A stretch of DNA of 64,000 nt from Neoarius graeffei. Taxonomy: Eukaryota > Chordata > Actinopteri > Siluriformes > Ariidae. The stretch is from positions 60,524,200 to 60,588,199 of the forward strand of contig NC_083581.1 of NCBI RefSeq assembly GCF_027579695.1, given 5' to 3'. Every line of letters begins with the position of its first letter. The first letter of the stretch is position 1. A program made the translations under genes and the position numbers. The notes under the pieces were generated by a model, which saw only the letters and a list, made by a program, of their open reading frames with translations, ran no database searches and was not told the DNA's origin. Positions 53,601 to 62,974 of the stretch are shown here, in pieces.

Positions 53601-56600
53601 ATGATCCAAGATTACATATCTGTGAGTGGCAAAAGTATGTGAACTTTTTGCTTTCAGTATCTGGTGTGACCCCCTTGTGCAGCAATAACTGCAACTAAAC
53701 ATTTCTGGTAACTGTTGATCAGTGCTGCACACCGGCTTAGAGGAATTTTAGCCCATTCCTCCGTCCAGAACAGCTTCAACTCGGGGATGTTGATGGGTTT
53801 CCTCACATGAACTGCTCGCTTCAGGTCCTTCCACAACATTTTGATTAAATTAAAGTCAGGACTTTGACTTGGCCATTCCAAAACACTATTCTTCTTTAAC
53901 CATTCTTTGGTAGAACGACTTGTGTGCTTAGGGTCTTTGTCTTGTTGTATGACCCACCTTCTCTTGAGATTCAGTTCATGGACAGATGTCTTGACATTTT
54001 CCTTTCGAATTCGCTGGTATAATTCAGAATTCATTGTTCCATCAATGATCGCAAGCCGTCCTGGCCCAGATGCAGCAAAACAGGCCCAAACCATGATACT
54101 ACCATCACCATGTTTCACAGATGGGATAAGGTTCTTATGCTGGAATGCAGTGTTTTCCTTTCTCCAAACATAACGCTTCTCATTTAAACCAAAAAGTTCT
54201 ATTTTGGTCTCATCCGTCCACAAGACATTTTTTCAATAGCCTTCTGGCTTGTCCACATGATCCTTAGCAAACTGCAGACAAGCAGCAATGTTCTTTTTGG
54301 AAAGCAGTGGCTTTCTCCTTGCAACCCTGCCGTGCACACCGTTGTTGTTCAGTGTTCTCCTGATGGTGGACTCATGAACATTAACATTAGCCAATGTGAA
54401 AGAGGTCTTCAGTTGCTTAGAAGTTACCCTGGGGTCCTTTGTGACCTCGCCGACTATTACACGCCTTGCTCTTGGAGTGATCTTTGTTGGTCGACCACTC
54501 CTGGGGAGGGTAACAATGGTCTTGAATTTCCTCCATTTGTACACAATCTGTCTGACTGTGGATTGGTGGAGTCCAAATTCTTTAGAGATGGTTTTGTAAC
54601 CTTTTCCAGCCTGATGAGCATCAACAACGCTTTTTCTGAGGTCCTCAGAAATCTTCTTTGTTCGTGCCATGATACACTTCCACAAACATGTGTTGTGAAG
54701 ATCAGACTTTGATAGATCCCTGTTCTTTAAATAAAACAGGGTGCCCACTCACACCTGATTGGCATCCCACTGATTGAAAACACCTGACTCTAATTTCACC
54801 TTCAAATTAACTGCTCATCCTAGAGGTTCACATACTTTTGCCACTCACATATGTAATATTGGATCATTTTCCTCAGTAAATAAATGACCAAGTATAATAT
54901 TTTTGTCTCATTTGTTTAACTGGGTTCTCTTTATCTACTTTTAAGACTTGTGTGAAAATCTGATGTTGTTTTAGGTCATATGTATGCAGAAATATAGAAA
55001 ATTCTAAAGGGTTCACAAACTTTCAAGCACCACTGTAAATAACACTTTATATTGATTTACCCTCGTAAATTTCTTGCTCATTTGCCACCCTTTGGTACGT
55101 CTCTTCCCAGATCTAAGAGGAAAATGTCATAAAACTTTCAGTTTTCTCAACTGAACTTGACGCTAATCCACCACAAGAACAAATATGATCAGTATTTATG
55201 ATTACCTCCTCAAACATTGCCCTCATCATCTCGACAGATGCGTATTCTGATGAGATCTCACCATCCATCTCCAGAGACCTGTCCAGGATCTCGCTCATGG
55301 TGTCTGTCTTTATGAGGGAATGGTGTTTAGTCAGATCTCGATGAATCTCCTGAACCTGATCTTTAAGCTTCTGGATTTCCGTCTGCAAATTCTACTCCGA
55401 GAGATAAGGAAAATAAGACTATATGAGGAACAGTACAAACAAAGATGCAGTTACAGGCCATATCGCTAGCCTATTAGCATCCTGTGTGTACCTTGTAGCT
55501 GTTCTCATAATCTCTGCAGTGCTCCATGAAAGGACTCTCTCCACCCTCAGCCAGGAGGACTTTAGTGCTGATGTAGCGGTGAGAAGTGGGCTTTCGGACC
55601 ACTGAAGAGTCTAGTATCATATGTCCACCTGTTGGGGTGTGACAGGTCACAGATGGCAGCCTGCACGGAGCGAAAAAACAAACAAGCAAACTGCTATATG
55701 GAGATTCAGCGCTGACTCAAGTGATCTATGAAGCACAGCCAGGATGTCTGTGAGGCATTTTTTCATTTTGTGTTCCAGTGGTGGAAAAACAACTCATCAG
55801 TATCAAAGTTATTATATTTGTTTTTGAGTTCTGATTATTAGTTACTCATGTATTTGACTGTTCAGTTAAACTGAATCGGTTTAATCAAAATCTCAATAAC
55901 TCAAAAAAAAAAAAAGAAGTCCGTCTATAAATAATGTCACATTGACCTAATGTGTTCTGTCAGTGGACATTTGAGGACTAAAAAGCTCTATGGCTCTATG
56001 ACGGGGTCCTTGACTCTAAAAGGTTTGAGAACCTCTGCTCTACACAGTACAGAGACACTAACAATCCACCGCTAGTGCCCAGTCCTGAGACGCTGCCTGA
56101 TGTGGACACTGAGCGTCGCTGACCCAGAAGTAACAGTGGCTCCAGACAGCGGGCAAACTCGGATCGATACTCCGTGTTTATCTGTGTAAAAAGACACTCC
56201 ATCAGAAAAGTGCTGACGGTAAAGAACACATGCTAAATGTGCAGCCTGCTTTTACCTTACTGCTCTGGGATGGCCTCAGTCTGTGAGGCAGCTTTACAAT
56301 CTTCTTCAGCCTCTCCATCAGTTGCTAAATGAGGCAGGAAAACCATAAAGAAAGACTTGGGATCCTCAACACCAAACATATTTTAACAAAGCACTTTTTA
56401 ATTTGAGGTGACTTCACAGAGGTACAAAGTACAGTACTTGAGTAATGATACTCATCTCATCTCATTATCTCTAGCCGCTTTATCCTTCTACAGGGTCGCA
56501 GGCAAGCTGGAGCCTATCCCAGCTGACTACGGGCGAAAGGCGGGGTACACCCTGGACAAGTCGCCAGGTCATCACAGGGCTGACACATAGACACAGACAA

Positions 56601-59600
56601 CCATTCACACTCACATTCACACCTACGGTTAATTTAGAGTCACCAGTTAACCTAACCTGCATGTCTTTGGACTGTGGGGGAAACCGGAGCACCCGGAGGA
56701 AACCCACGCGGACACGGGGAGAACATGCAAACTCCACACAGAAAGGCCCTCGCCGGCCCCGGGGCTCGAACCCAGGACCTTCTTGCTGTGAGGCGACAGC
56801 GCTAACCACTACACCACCGTGCCGCCAGTAATGATACTTTGCAACATTATTATAACAACCCCGATTCCAAAAAAGTTGGGACAAAGTACAAATTGTAAAT
56901 AAAAACGGAATGCAATCATTTACAAATCTCAAAAACTGATATTGTATTCACAATAGAACATAGACAACATATCAAATGTCGAAAGTGAGACATTTTGAAA
57001 TTTCATGCCAAATATTGGCTCATTTTGAAATTTCATGACAACAACAGATCTCAAAAAAGTTGGGACGGGGCAATAAGAGGCTGGAAAAGTTAAAGGTACA
57101 AAAAAGGAACAGCTGGAGGACCAAATTGCAACTCATTAGGTCAATTGGCAATAGGTCATTAACATGACTGGGTATAAAAAGAGCATCTTGGAGTGGCAGC
57201 GGCTCTCAGAAGTAAAGATGGGAAGAGGATCACCAATCCCCCTAATTCTGCGCAGACAAATAGTGGCGCAATATCAGAAAGGAGTTCGACAGTGTAAAAT
57301 TGCAAAGAGTTTGAACATATCATCATCTACAGTGTATAATATCATCAAAAGATTCAGAGAATCTGGAAGAATCTCTGTGCGTAAGGGTCAAGGCCGGAAA
57401 ACCATACTGGGTGCCCGTGATCTTCGGGCCCTTAGACGGCACTGCATCACATACAGGCATGCTTCTGTATTGGAAATCACAAAATGGGCTCAGGAATATT
57501 TCCAGAGAACATTATCTGTGAACACAATTCACCGTGCCATCCGCCGTTGCTAGCTAAAACTCTATAGTTCAAAGAAGAAGCCGTATCTAAACATGATCCA
57601 GAAGCGCAGACATCTTCTCTGGGCCAAGGCTCATTTAAAATGGACTGTGGCAAAGTGGAAAACTGTTCTGTGGTCAGACGAATCAAAATTTGAAGTTCTT
57701 TATGGAAATCAGGGACGCCGTGTCATTCGGACTAAAGAGGAGAAGGACGACCCAAGTTGTCATCAGCGCTCAGTTCAGAAGCCTGCATCTCTGATGGTAT
57801 GGGGTTGCATGTGGCATGGGCAGCTTACACATCTGGAAAGACACCATCAATGCTGAAAGGTATATCCAGATTCTAGAGCAACATATGCTCCCATCCAGAC
57901 GACGTCTCTTTCAGGGAAGACCTTGCATTTTCCAACATGACAATGCCAAACCACATACTGCATCAATTACAGCATCATGGCTGCGTAGAAGAAGGGTCCG
58001 GGTACTGAACTGGCCAGCCTGCAGTCCAGATCTTTCACCCATAGGAAACATTTGGCGCATCATAAAATGGAAGATACGACAAAAAAGACCTAAGACAGTT
58101 GAGCAACTAGAATCCTACATTAGACAAGAATGGGTTAACATTCCTATCCCTAAACTTGAGCAACTTGTCTCCTCAGTCCCCAGACGTTTACAGACTGTTG
58201 TAAAGAGAAAAGGGGATGTCTCACAGTGGTAAACATGGCCTTGTCCCAACTTTTTTGAGATGTGTTGTTGTCATGAAATTTAAAATCACCTAATTTTTCT
58301 CTTTAAATGATACATTTTCTCAGTTTAAACATTTGATATGTCATCTATGTTTTATTCTGAATAAAATATGGACTTTTGAAACTTCCACATCATTGCATTC
58401 TGTTTTTATTTACAATTTGTACTTTGTCCCAACTTTTTTGGAATCGGGGTTGTATTATTATTATTATTATTATTATTATTGTGCACTGCAAAAAAAAAAA
58501 GACACCTTGGAAATTTAAGGTATTTGTATAGGTAATTGTATGGGGCCAAGTAAAATTAAGGATTAATTTCACAAGTGATTTCGAAGTTTTGAAAATTGCC
58601 CAAGTCGCGAAGCAACTTAATCCTTAATTTTACTCGGCCCCATACGATTACTTGTTTATAATATATAGGGCCAAATTCATACTTTGGAAGCCATTCAAGT
58701 TCACAACATTTGTCATTCACGTTTTCTGAACCAATCAGGGCGCAAGACTATCTTGCACGTTTGAATCAGTTTCTAAAGCATTCCTTGTTTTCGCAAATCT
58801 CTCGCTTTTCCCTCGAGGACTTTTCGTGATTCTTGAAAAGTAACATCTTTCAGGATTGATCCCAGATATTTCTCTTGTCTCAGATGCGGATCCAATGCTG
58901 CCTGCCTTACTTTAAGAGAGTCTGGCTCATAGTTTTCCCCATTTTCTTTCCTCACTTCTGCATAAAACTGTGATAGCACCTTGTCTAACTCCCAGCATTC
59001 ATATGCCACTAGAGAGTCGTTTATTTGTCTTTCTGCGGCCTATTTCTTAAACACGGAAAGCCAAAATTCATACTTTTTTTGGTATTTTCATTTCCGCTTG
59101 CAGCTTTCAATTGGTTTAGCATTTCTTCGTCAAATGTAGCGAAACGCGGCATTGCTGAGTCAGCAGAGTCAGCCATTTTGTTGACACAATTTGCTAATTT
59201 TTGTAACCGTAACCAAGCAACGAACTAGCCAATAGCATTTCAGAAATACGGCCCCGTATTAAGGAAAAAAGCCCTCCTTGATTGACCAATCAGAATTGAG
59301 TAATTTGATCCTATGTATTATAATGAATATAATCATATTTATCTAGTCTTTTTATAAGTATAAATACATAGGAAATTGTGCATGCTGATTGGTCGAGATA
59401 TTCAGACTATTTCTCGATAATCACCTCAAGCAACTCGGCAAAATAGCGGCCAACCGCTTCATCACCGTAAGTAAGGAAGAATTACAAATGATGAAAGAAA
59501 ATGCTGTTCCTAAAAGCACTTAAAATGCTATGAAGTTTGGTCTAAAACTATTCAAAGGTAAGGTGGACTTGTGATTTATATTATCAATTTCAAAACAAAG

Positions 59601-62600
59601 TATTTTATGTGGGGTGGCACGGTAGTGTAGTGGTTAGCACTGTTGCCTCACAGCAAGAAGGTCCGGGTTCGAGCCCCGTGGCCGGCGGGAGCCTTTCTGT
59701 GTGGAGTTTGCATGTTCTCCCCGTGTCCGCGTGGGTTTCCTCCGGGTGCTCCGGTTTCCCCCACAGTCCAAAGACATGCAGGTTAGGTTAACTGGTGACT
59801 CTAAATTGACCGTAGGTGTGAATGTGAGTGTGAATGGTTGTCTGTGTCTATGTGTCAGCCCTGTGATGACCTGGCGACTTGTCCAGGGTGTACCCCGCCT
59901 TTCGCCCGTAGTCAGCTGGGATAGGCTCCAGCTTGCCTGCGACCCTGTAGAACAGGATAAAGCGGCTACAGATAATGAGATGAGATGAGTATTTTATGTG
60001 ACTCAGCACAGATAATTGACACAAGCATGCACACATCACTACTTAATGCATGCTGCTTTTGAAGTTTGAAATAATCTTTTTTTACATAATCACCTGTGTA
60101 TTTATACTAAAACAATTATTCTCCTCAGGCTCAGTGAATATCGGTGAATAATAACTTCGACTTTGTCTCGGTTATTATTCACCGATTTTCACCTTGCCTT
60201 CAGTGAATAATTATTAATTATAAGGTTACAAAAAAACAAAACAAAAAAACCCCACGACTATTCAACCTATTTCTAGACATTTTCTACTAATACAAGCTTG
60301 AAATAGTCTTATTTTGTTGACAGATCTTTTTTATTTGTGCGGCACGGTGGTGTAGTGGTTAGCACTGTTGCCTCACAGTAAGAAGGTCCAGGTTTGAGCC
60401 CCGTGGCCGGCAAGGGCCTTTCTGTGTGTAGTTTGCATGTTCTCCCCGTGTCCATGTGGGTTTCCTCCGGGTGCTCCGGTTTCCCCCACAGTCCAAAGAC
60501 ATGCAGGTTAGGCTAACTGGTGACTCTAAATTGACCGTAGGTGTGAATGTGAGTGTGAATGGTTGTCTGTGTCTATGTGTCAGCCTTGTGATGACCTGGC
60601 GACTTGTCCAGGGTGTACCCCGCCTTTCACCCATAGTCAGCTGGGATAGGCTCCAGCTTGCCTGCGACCCTGTAGAACAGGATAAAGCGGCTAGAGATGA
60701 TGAGATCTTTTTTTATTTTAAGACAATTTAGAAATTTCTTTATCGACAAAAGCAAAATTATCTGCTACTAAAACATGAAAATGTAAAGATTGAAATGAAT
60801 AAAAGCATAAAAAGACAGAATAATAATATTTCATTTATAATAGTTTATTTGTATAGCGCTTTTAACAATAGACATTGTCGCAAAGCAGCTTTAAAGAATT
60901 TTAATGACTTTAAACATGAGCTAATTTTATCCCTCACCTATCCCCAATGAGCAAGCGACGGTGGCAAGGAAAAACTCCCTCAGACGACACGAGGAAGAAA
61001 CCTCGAGAGGAACCAGACTCAAAAGGGGACCCATCCTCATTTGGGTGATAACAGATAATGTGATTATAACATTTTTAACATGAAGTCAGTTTCGTTGATG
61101 TTATCACCCTTCATTGATGGAAACTTGAGTGCAAAACTGTTCATGACAACTGCAGTCCTAAAGTTAGCAAGTCAGCTGTTGTCCTCAGCCTTAATAAAAG
61201 CATTACTGTAAGTATCCAGAGCATCTTCCAAATGTGACTTTTAACTGTCCATATGGGGCCGTCCTCCACAGGAGCGATATTATAATAATAATAATAATCT
61301 CATTGAAAGTAATATTAAATCACTTTGCCCTCCCCTCTCTCTTTTTTTTTGCAACTTTTTTTTTTTTAAAGATATTTTTGGGGCTTTTTTCACCTTTATT
61401 GGATAAGACAGTGTAGAGACAGGAAACGAGCAGGGGAAAGAGACACGGGGAGGGATCGGGAAATGACCTCGGGTCGGAATCGAACCCAGGTCCCCGGACC
61501 CACGGCGCGGCGCCCCATCCACCCGAGCCACGACGCCCCATTTTGCAATGTTTTTACATTTAAGTTCTTGAATAGCGCATGCAGGTGTGGACACACTTTA
61601 TCTTTGACTCATATAATTTTTAGCTCCTACAACATAGCACATACACTTTGTGTACCTCGTCACTCCTGCCTATTACCATGCAGCTTTCTGAAAAGTTGGG
61701 GGGGGGGAGAGCAGACTTACATAGCCCATGTCCAGAAACTCAAACTTATTTGCTGAACTAAGGAAAGCAGAGCATGTAACCAGATGGACCTGCAGAAGAA
61801 ACAGGAATTACTGAATCAGATAGATAGACAGACAGACAAACACCAGGAAAGGCTCTGACCTGTAGAGTCGGCAGCAGTGCAGCCAGATGTGACAGCTGTT
61901 CTTTAAAAGCTCGTTCCTTTTCCTCATGCTGGCTGCAAAATGATTCATTTTTCATTTATAATTCAAAATTCTTCATGATGATTTGTCAGTAGGTGTTGAT
62001 TAAAATTCTATAATAGCATGGCTCAGACAGTAAACCTGACTGCAAATCATAGGTTTATGTACTGTATATTAATGCACTCGTTCTAATACATTATCACGTC
62101 TATAGCAACAAGTCATTTACAAAGCATTGAATAGTTATTTCTCCACATAAATAGTTTTTTTTTTAAAGTGTGCAGTTGATACGGGAATGTTTATTTAGCA
62201 TTTTGGAAAGATGTTCCAGTGTCAGTATCACTTTGTAACTTCTCAGTCAAGAGGAAGATTTCAGGATTCAAAGTTTTCCTGTTTCGTGGTAACACCCATC
62301 CATCCATCCATCCATTATCCATAACCGCTTATCCTGTACAAGGCAAGCTGGAGCCTATCCCAGCTGACTATGGGCGAGAGGCGAGGTACACCCTGGAGAA
62401 GTCACCAGGTCATCTCAGGCCTTCATGGTGACATGACAAGCATCAGTTTTGTGTCATTAACTCGAAGGAAGAGAAAGAAATTGCCGTGGTACAATAGAGG
62501 GATAAAACACTTTATAGACGATTTAATTTCAAGGTGCCCATGATACAGAAATGTAGAAACATAGAAACAAAGTACTATAATTATCTCTTGAATAGAAGCA

Positions 62601-62839
62601 GAGTGAGATGTCAGGCAGATTTGCAGAGATAATTTTAGATTGTGTAATAAGATCCTTACTATCTTGCGACTGCCTCAAAGCTCTCTGTGGATTTTATTGT
62701 GCTTTATATAGCTGATGGAGACATGATGCGTTCCTCAGAACAAAACATTACATTTGATTATACAGTATAACATTCGGTTATAATACACTAACCTTTGAGC
62801 TGCTTTAAGTAGAACCTTCTTTCTCTCTGCTAGTTTTTC
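47501..62839 (-). CDS. rnf207: RING finger protein 207, 3' eleven coding exons
   Basis: Exons (5' to 3'): 62839-62793, 61932-61860, 61789-61721, 56324-56256, 56181-56051, 55660-55492, 55391-55206, 55112-55061, 53378-53261, 53165-53073 and 47651-47501. Phases all agree and give 385 residues, starting EKLAERKKVLLKAAQS and ending VKPQLS. RNF207 is a RING/B-box protein of heart muscle linked to the hERG channel and QT length. Matches to human: EEKERAFKEQLSHLAALLPT, SEFARCLEPLLLLG, STKVLLAEG, VQEIHRDLTKHHSLIK, KQENSYLTT, SITKVKERLEPR. The part here is the coiled-coil half; RING and B-box exons lie beyond 64000. The last intron appears to start with GC. No disabling change seen. Zebrafish has two paralogues, so a or b is not assigned. 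Confidence 0.95.
47796..47822. repeat. Long poly(T) run
   Basis: About 25 T in a row, followed by C and T; simple sequence in the last rnf207 intron region or its 3' flank. Confidence 0.9.
48027..48389 (+). repeat. V-SINE, full length
   Basis: Target duplication AGACTGGTCAT (48016-48026) / AGACTGGTAAT (48390-48400); tail cut to one GATGA. Confidence 0.9.
48803..49083 (-). repeat. SINE with V domain, second subfamily
   Basis: Same 3' half as 9443-9783 (CAGTAGTGGTTTCTCATGG, TAGAGGTTTTCTCCTCTC); tRNA head at the right end. Confidence 0.75.
49326..50056 (+). mobile_element. Tc1-like fragment (CACTATATGGTCAAAAG ends) with SINE inside
   Basis: Left CACTATATGGTCAAAAGTA mirrors right CAAACTTTTGGTCATGTAGTG. 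49484-49585 reads DELxRRLxxxRPTSV-like C-terminal transposase text (GTCCTCGCCCAACATCAGTG), joining 49938-50056 (AGTGGAATGCTTTTCCAGAAG). Another Tc1-type end (CAGCCCTGGTTCCAAAAAGG) lies at 49345. Confidence 0.65.
49590..49937 (+). repeat. SINE with V domain and a third type of tail
   Basis: tRNA-like head, short V domain, then CTTGAGCAAGGTACCTAACC and GACAAATAAAGGCTGCTTCT, a tail shared with other fish SINEs. Inserted in the Tc1 at 49326-50056. Confidence 0.75.
50441..52243 (+). mobile_element. Tc1-like transposon, same family as 19520-21122, broken
   Basis: Ends CAACCCCAATTCCAAAAAAG and inverse, beside TA. Transposase pieces 50748-50993 and 51043-51483 match the intact copy. Breaks: a short deletion after KNIL near 50990, TGA for CGA at 51481, and a 205-bp MITE at 51671. 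Confidence 0.92.
51671..51875. mobile_element. 205-bp hAT MITE inside the Tc1
   Basis: Ends CAGAGGTGGAAAAAC and inverse GTTTTTCCACCTCTG; perfect 8-bp duplication GAAAAGAC (51663-51670, 51876-51883). Removing one duplication restores the Tc1 sequence seen at 58085. Confidence 0.93.
53073..53165 (-). CDS. rnf207: rnf207 penultimate exon, GC donor
   Basis: Acceptor TTTTAAGCAG; reads LKEPKELKDDHTETMLKIYE to ADNQD. The exon is placed to end at ACAG|GCAAGA because this GC donor restores phase with the C-terminal exon. Without splicing, the frame stays open to TAA at 52994-52996, giving a different tail (ELTTTNQLFASVLSLWKR...). Confidence 0.8.
53261..53378 (-). CDS. rnf207: rnf207 exon (SITKVKERLEPR)
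   Basis: Acceptor CCATTCCTAG; reads QLHDLAQLKQENSYLTTIAR to VKERLEP; donor CCAG|GTCAGT. Confidence 0.95.
53434..55035 (-). mobile_element. Tc1-like transposon in an rnf207 intron, nearly full length
   Basis: Ends CAATAGTGCTTGAAAGTTTG and inverse of CAGTGGTGCTTGAAAGTTTG, each beside TA; 1602 bp. It separates rnf207 exons at 53378 and 55061. Confidence 0.92.
53654..54748 (-). pseudogene. Tc1 transposase, one stop and a lost catalytic Glu
   Basis: Frame starts with a long leader; the family start is MARTKKISEDLRK at about 54670. Paired-type HTH (GKGYKTISKEFGLHQST), linker with RSGRPTK, and RVARRKPLL follow. At 54235-54233 TGA replaces the Trp of PEGYWKNVLW; the same frame continues LWTDETKIELFGLN, IMVWACFAASGPG, IQQDKDPKHTSRS. 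The third catalytic residue has become Lys (DFNLIKMLW for DLNPIEMLW). The C terminus is complete. Confidence 0.9.
55061..55112 (-). CDS. rnf207: rnf207 exon (IWEETYQRVANEQEIYE)
   Basis: 52 bases, too short for most ORF scans; acceptor CCTCTTAG, donor G|GTAAAT. Human has IWEEAYQRVANEQEIYE. Confidence 0.94.
55206..55391 (-). CDS. rnf207: rnf207 exon (KDQVQEIHRDLTKHHSLI)
   Basis: 62 codons from NLQTEIQKLK to MRAMFEE, acceptor GGAGTAG, donor GAG|GTAATC. Best conserved coiled-coil exon. Confidence 0.95.
55492..55660 (-). CDS. rnf207: rnf207 exon (STKVLLAEGGESPF)
   Basis: Acceptor CTCCGTGCAG; reads LPSVTCHTPTGGHM, then KPTSHRYISTKVLLAEG and HCRDYENSYK; donor GTACAC. Confidence 0.94.
56051..56181 (-). 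CDS. rnf207: rnf207 exon (EFARCLEPLLLLGQRR)
   Basis: Acceptor TTTTTACACAG. Reads INTEYRSEFARCLEPLLLLG then a Ser/Gly-rich linker. The donor at 56050 (CT|GTACTG) was chosen because it alone keeps phase with the next exon; it is the least certain junction of the gene. Confidence 0.85.
56256..56324 (-). CDS. rnf207: rnf207 exon (QLMERLKKIVKLPHRL)
   Basis: 23 codons, acceptor CATTTAG, donor AAG|GTAAAA; ends RPSQSSK as in human PIQSSK. Confidence 0.93.
56452..56826 (-). repeat. V-SINE, full length
   Basis: Perfect 11-bp duplication AGTAATGATAC (56441-56451, 56827-56837). Lies in rnf207 intron beside a Tc1. Confidence 0.93.
56856..58452 (+). mobile_element. Tc1-like transposon, same family as 19520-21122, broken
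   Basis: Ends CAACCCCGATTCCAAAAAAG and inverse. Frames 57164-57553, 57593-57856 and 57816-58232 match the intact copy. Breaks: TAG for CAG near 57551 and a short deletion near 57810 that shifts the frame. PIENIW reads PIGNIW, so the catalytic Glu is also lost. Keeps WSDESKFE and the extra Ser missing from the 20-kb copy. Confidence 0.92.
58453..58482. repeat. (ATT)n microsatellite
   Basis: About nine ATT units directly after the Tc1 end. Confidence 0.9.
58525..59275 (-). mobile_element. Crypton-like (tyrosine recombinase) fragment
   Basis: Minus strand: MADSADSAMPRFATFDEEML at 59175, then YECWELDKVLSQFYAEVRKE, NYEPDSLKVRQAALD and SRKVLEGKARDLRKQG (59009-58773). This is the N-terminal part of Crypton proteins and their domesticated kin (ZMYM2-4, QRICH1, KIAA1958: EPxSLxxxxxxLxRxL, SRxVLxxKxxxLxxQG). 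The recombinase catalytic part is absent. A near-repeat of GTATGGGGCC and TTAATCCTTAATTTTACT forms a hairpin at 58530-58655. Confidence 0.6.
59612..59988 (+). repeat. V-SINE, full length
   Basis: Perfect 12-bp duplication GTATTTTATGTG (59600-59611, 59989-60000). Confidence 0.93.
60337..60702 (+). repeat. V-SINE, full length
   Basis: Duplication AGATCTTTTTTATTT (60322-60336) recurs from 60703 with one extra T. Confidence 0.9.
60840..61060. repeat. Interspersed repeat with LINE-like end
   Basis: TTTGTATAGCGCTTTTAACA and GTCGCAAAGCAGCTTTA, then AACTCCCTCAGACGACACG, match a common fish repeat whose other strand ends like a LINE 3' terminus. Family not settled. Confidence 0.5.
61356..61540 (-). 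repeat. Second tRNA-derived SINE family, no V domain
   Basis: Minus strand: head GGGGCGTCGTGGCTCGGGTG, B box GGGTTCGATTCC, body TCATTTCCCGATCCCTCCCC, tail CCAATAAAGGTGAAAAAAG. Target duplication TTTTGCAA on both sides (about 61347 and 61541). Confidence 0.85.
61721..61789 (-). CDS. rnf207: rnf207 exon (VHLVTCSAFLSSANK)
   Basis: 23 codons between TTCTGCAG and GTAAGT, ending FLDMGY. Confidence 0.94.
61860..61932 (-). CDS. rnf207: rnf207 exon (QHEEKERAFKEQLSHLA)
   Basis: Acceptor CATTTTGCAG, donor CAG|GTCAGA; phase 2 to 0. Almost the same as human in this stretch. Confidence 0.95.
62292..62425 (-). repeat. V-SINE 3' fragment
   Basis: ATGG tail and the AGCTGGGATAGGCTCCAGC region only. Confidence 0.8.
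62793..62839 (-). CDS. rnf207: rnf207 exon (EKLAERKKVLLKAAQ)
   Basis: Acceptor TCTTTCAG, 47 bases, donor GTTAGT; equals human DRLAERKALLLQAVQ, in the coiled coil after the B-boxes. Confidence 0.9.
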
Positions 62840-62974
62840 CTGAAAGACATAAGTGCAGAGTATCATCAATAAATAGATTTTAAAACACCAAGTTGGAGAA
62901 ATAGTATGATTTTAATGTCTATAACAATCTGTTAACATTTTACATTAAGTTACATGAAACTAATATTATTTACT

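Noticed and set aside
4430-60390. tRNA-like A and B boxes (GGTTCGAGCCC) at many places
   Set aside because: Each belongs to a SINE head followed by the V domain; no free tRNA with a full cloverleaf was seen.
4171-60731. Many ORFs of 60-130 codons with the same peptides (VGFLRVLRFPPQSKDMQVRL, TCMSLDCGGNRSTRRKP)
   Set aside because: They are all translations of V-SINE copies in either strand; the SINE is non-coding.
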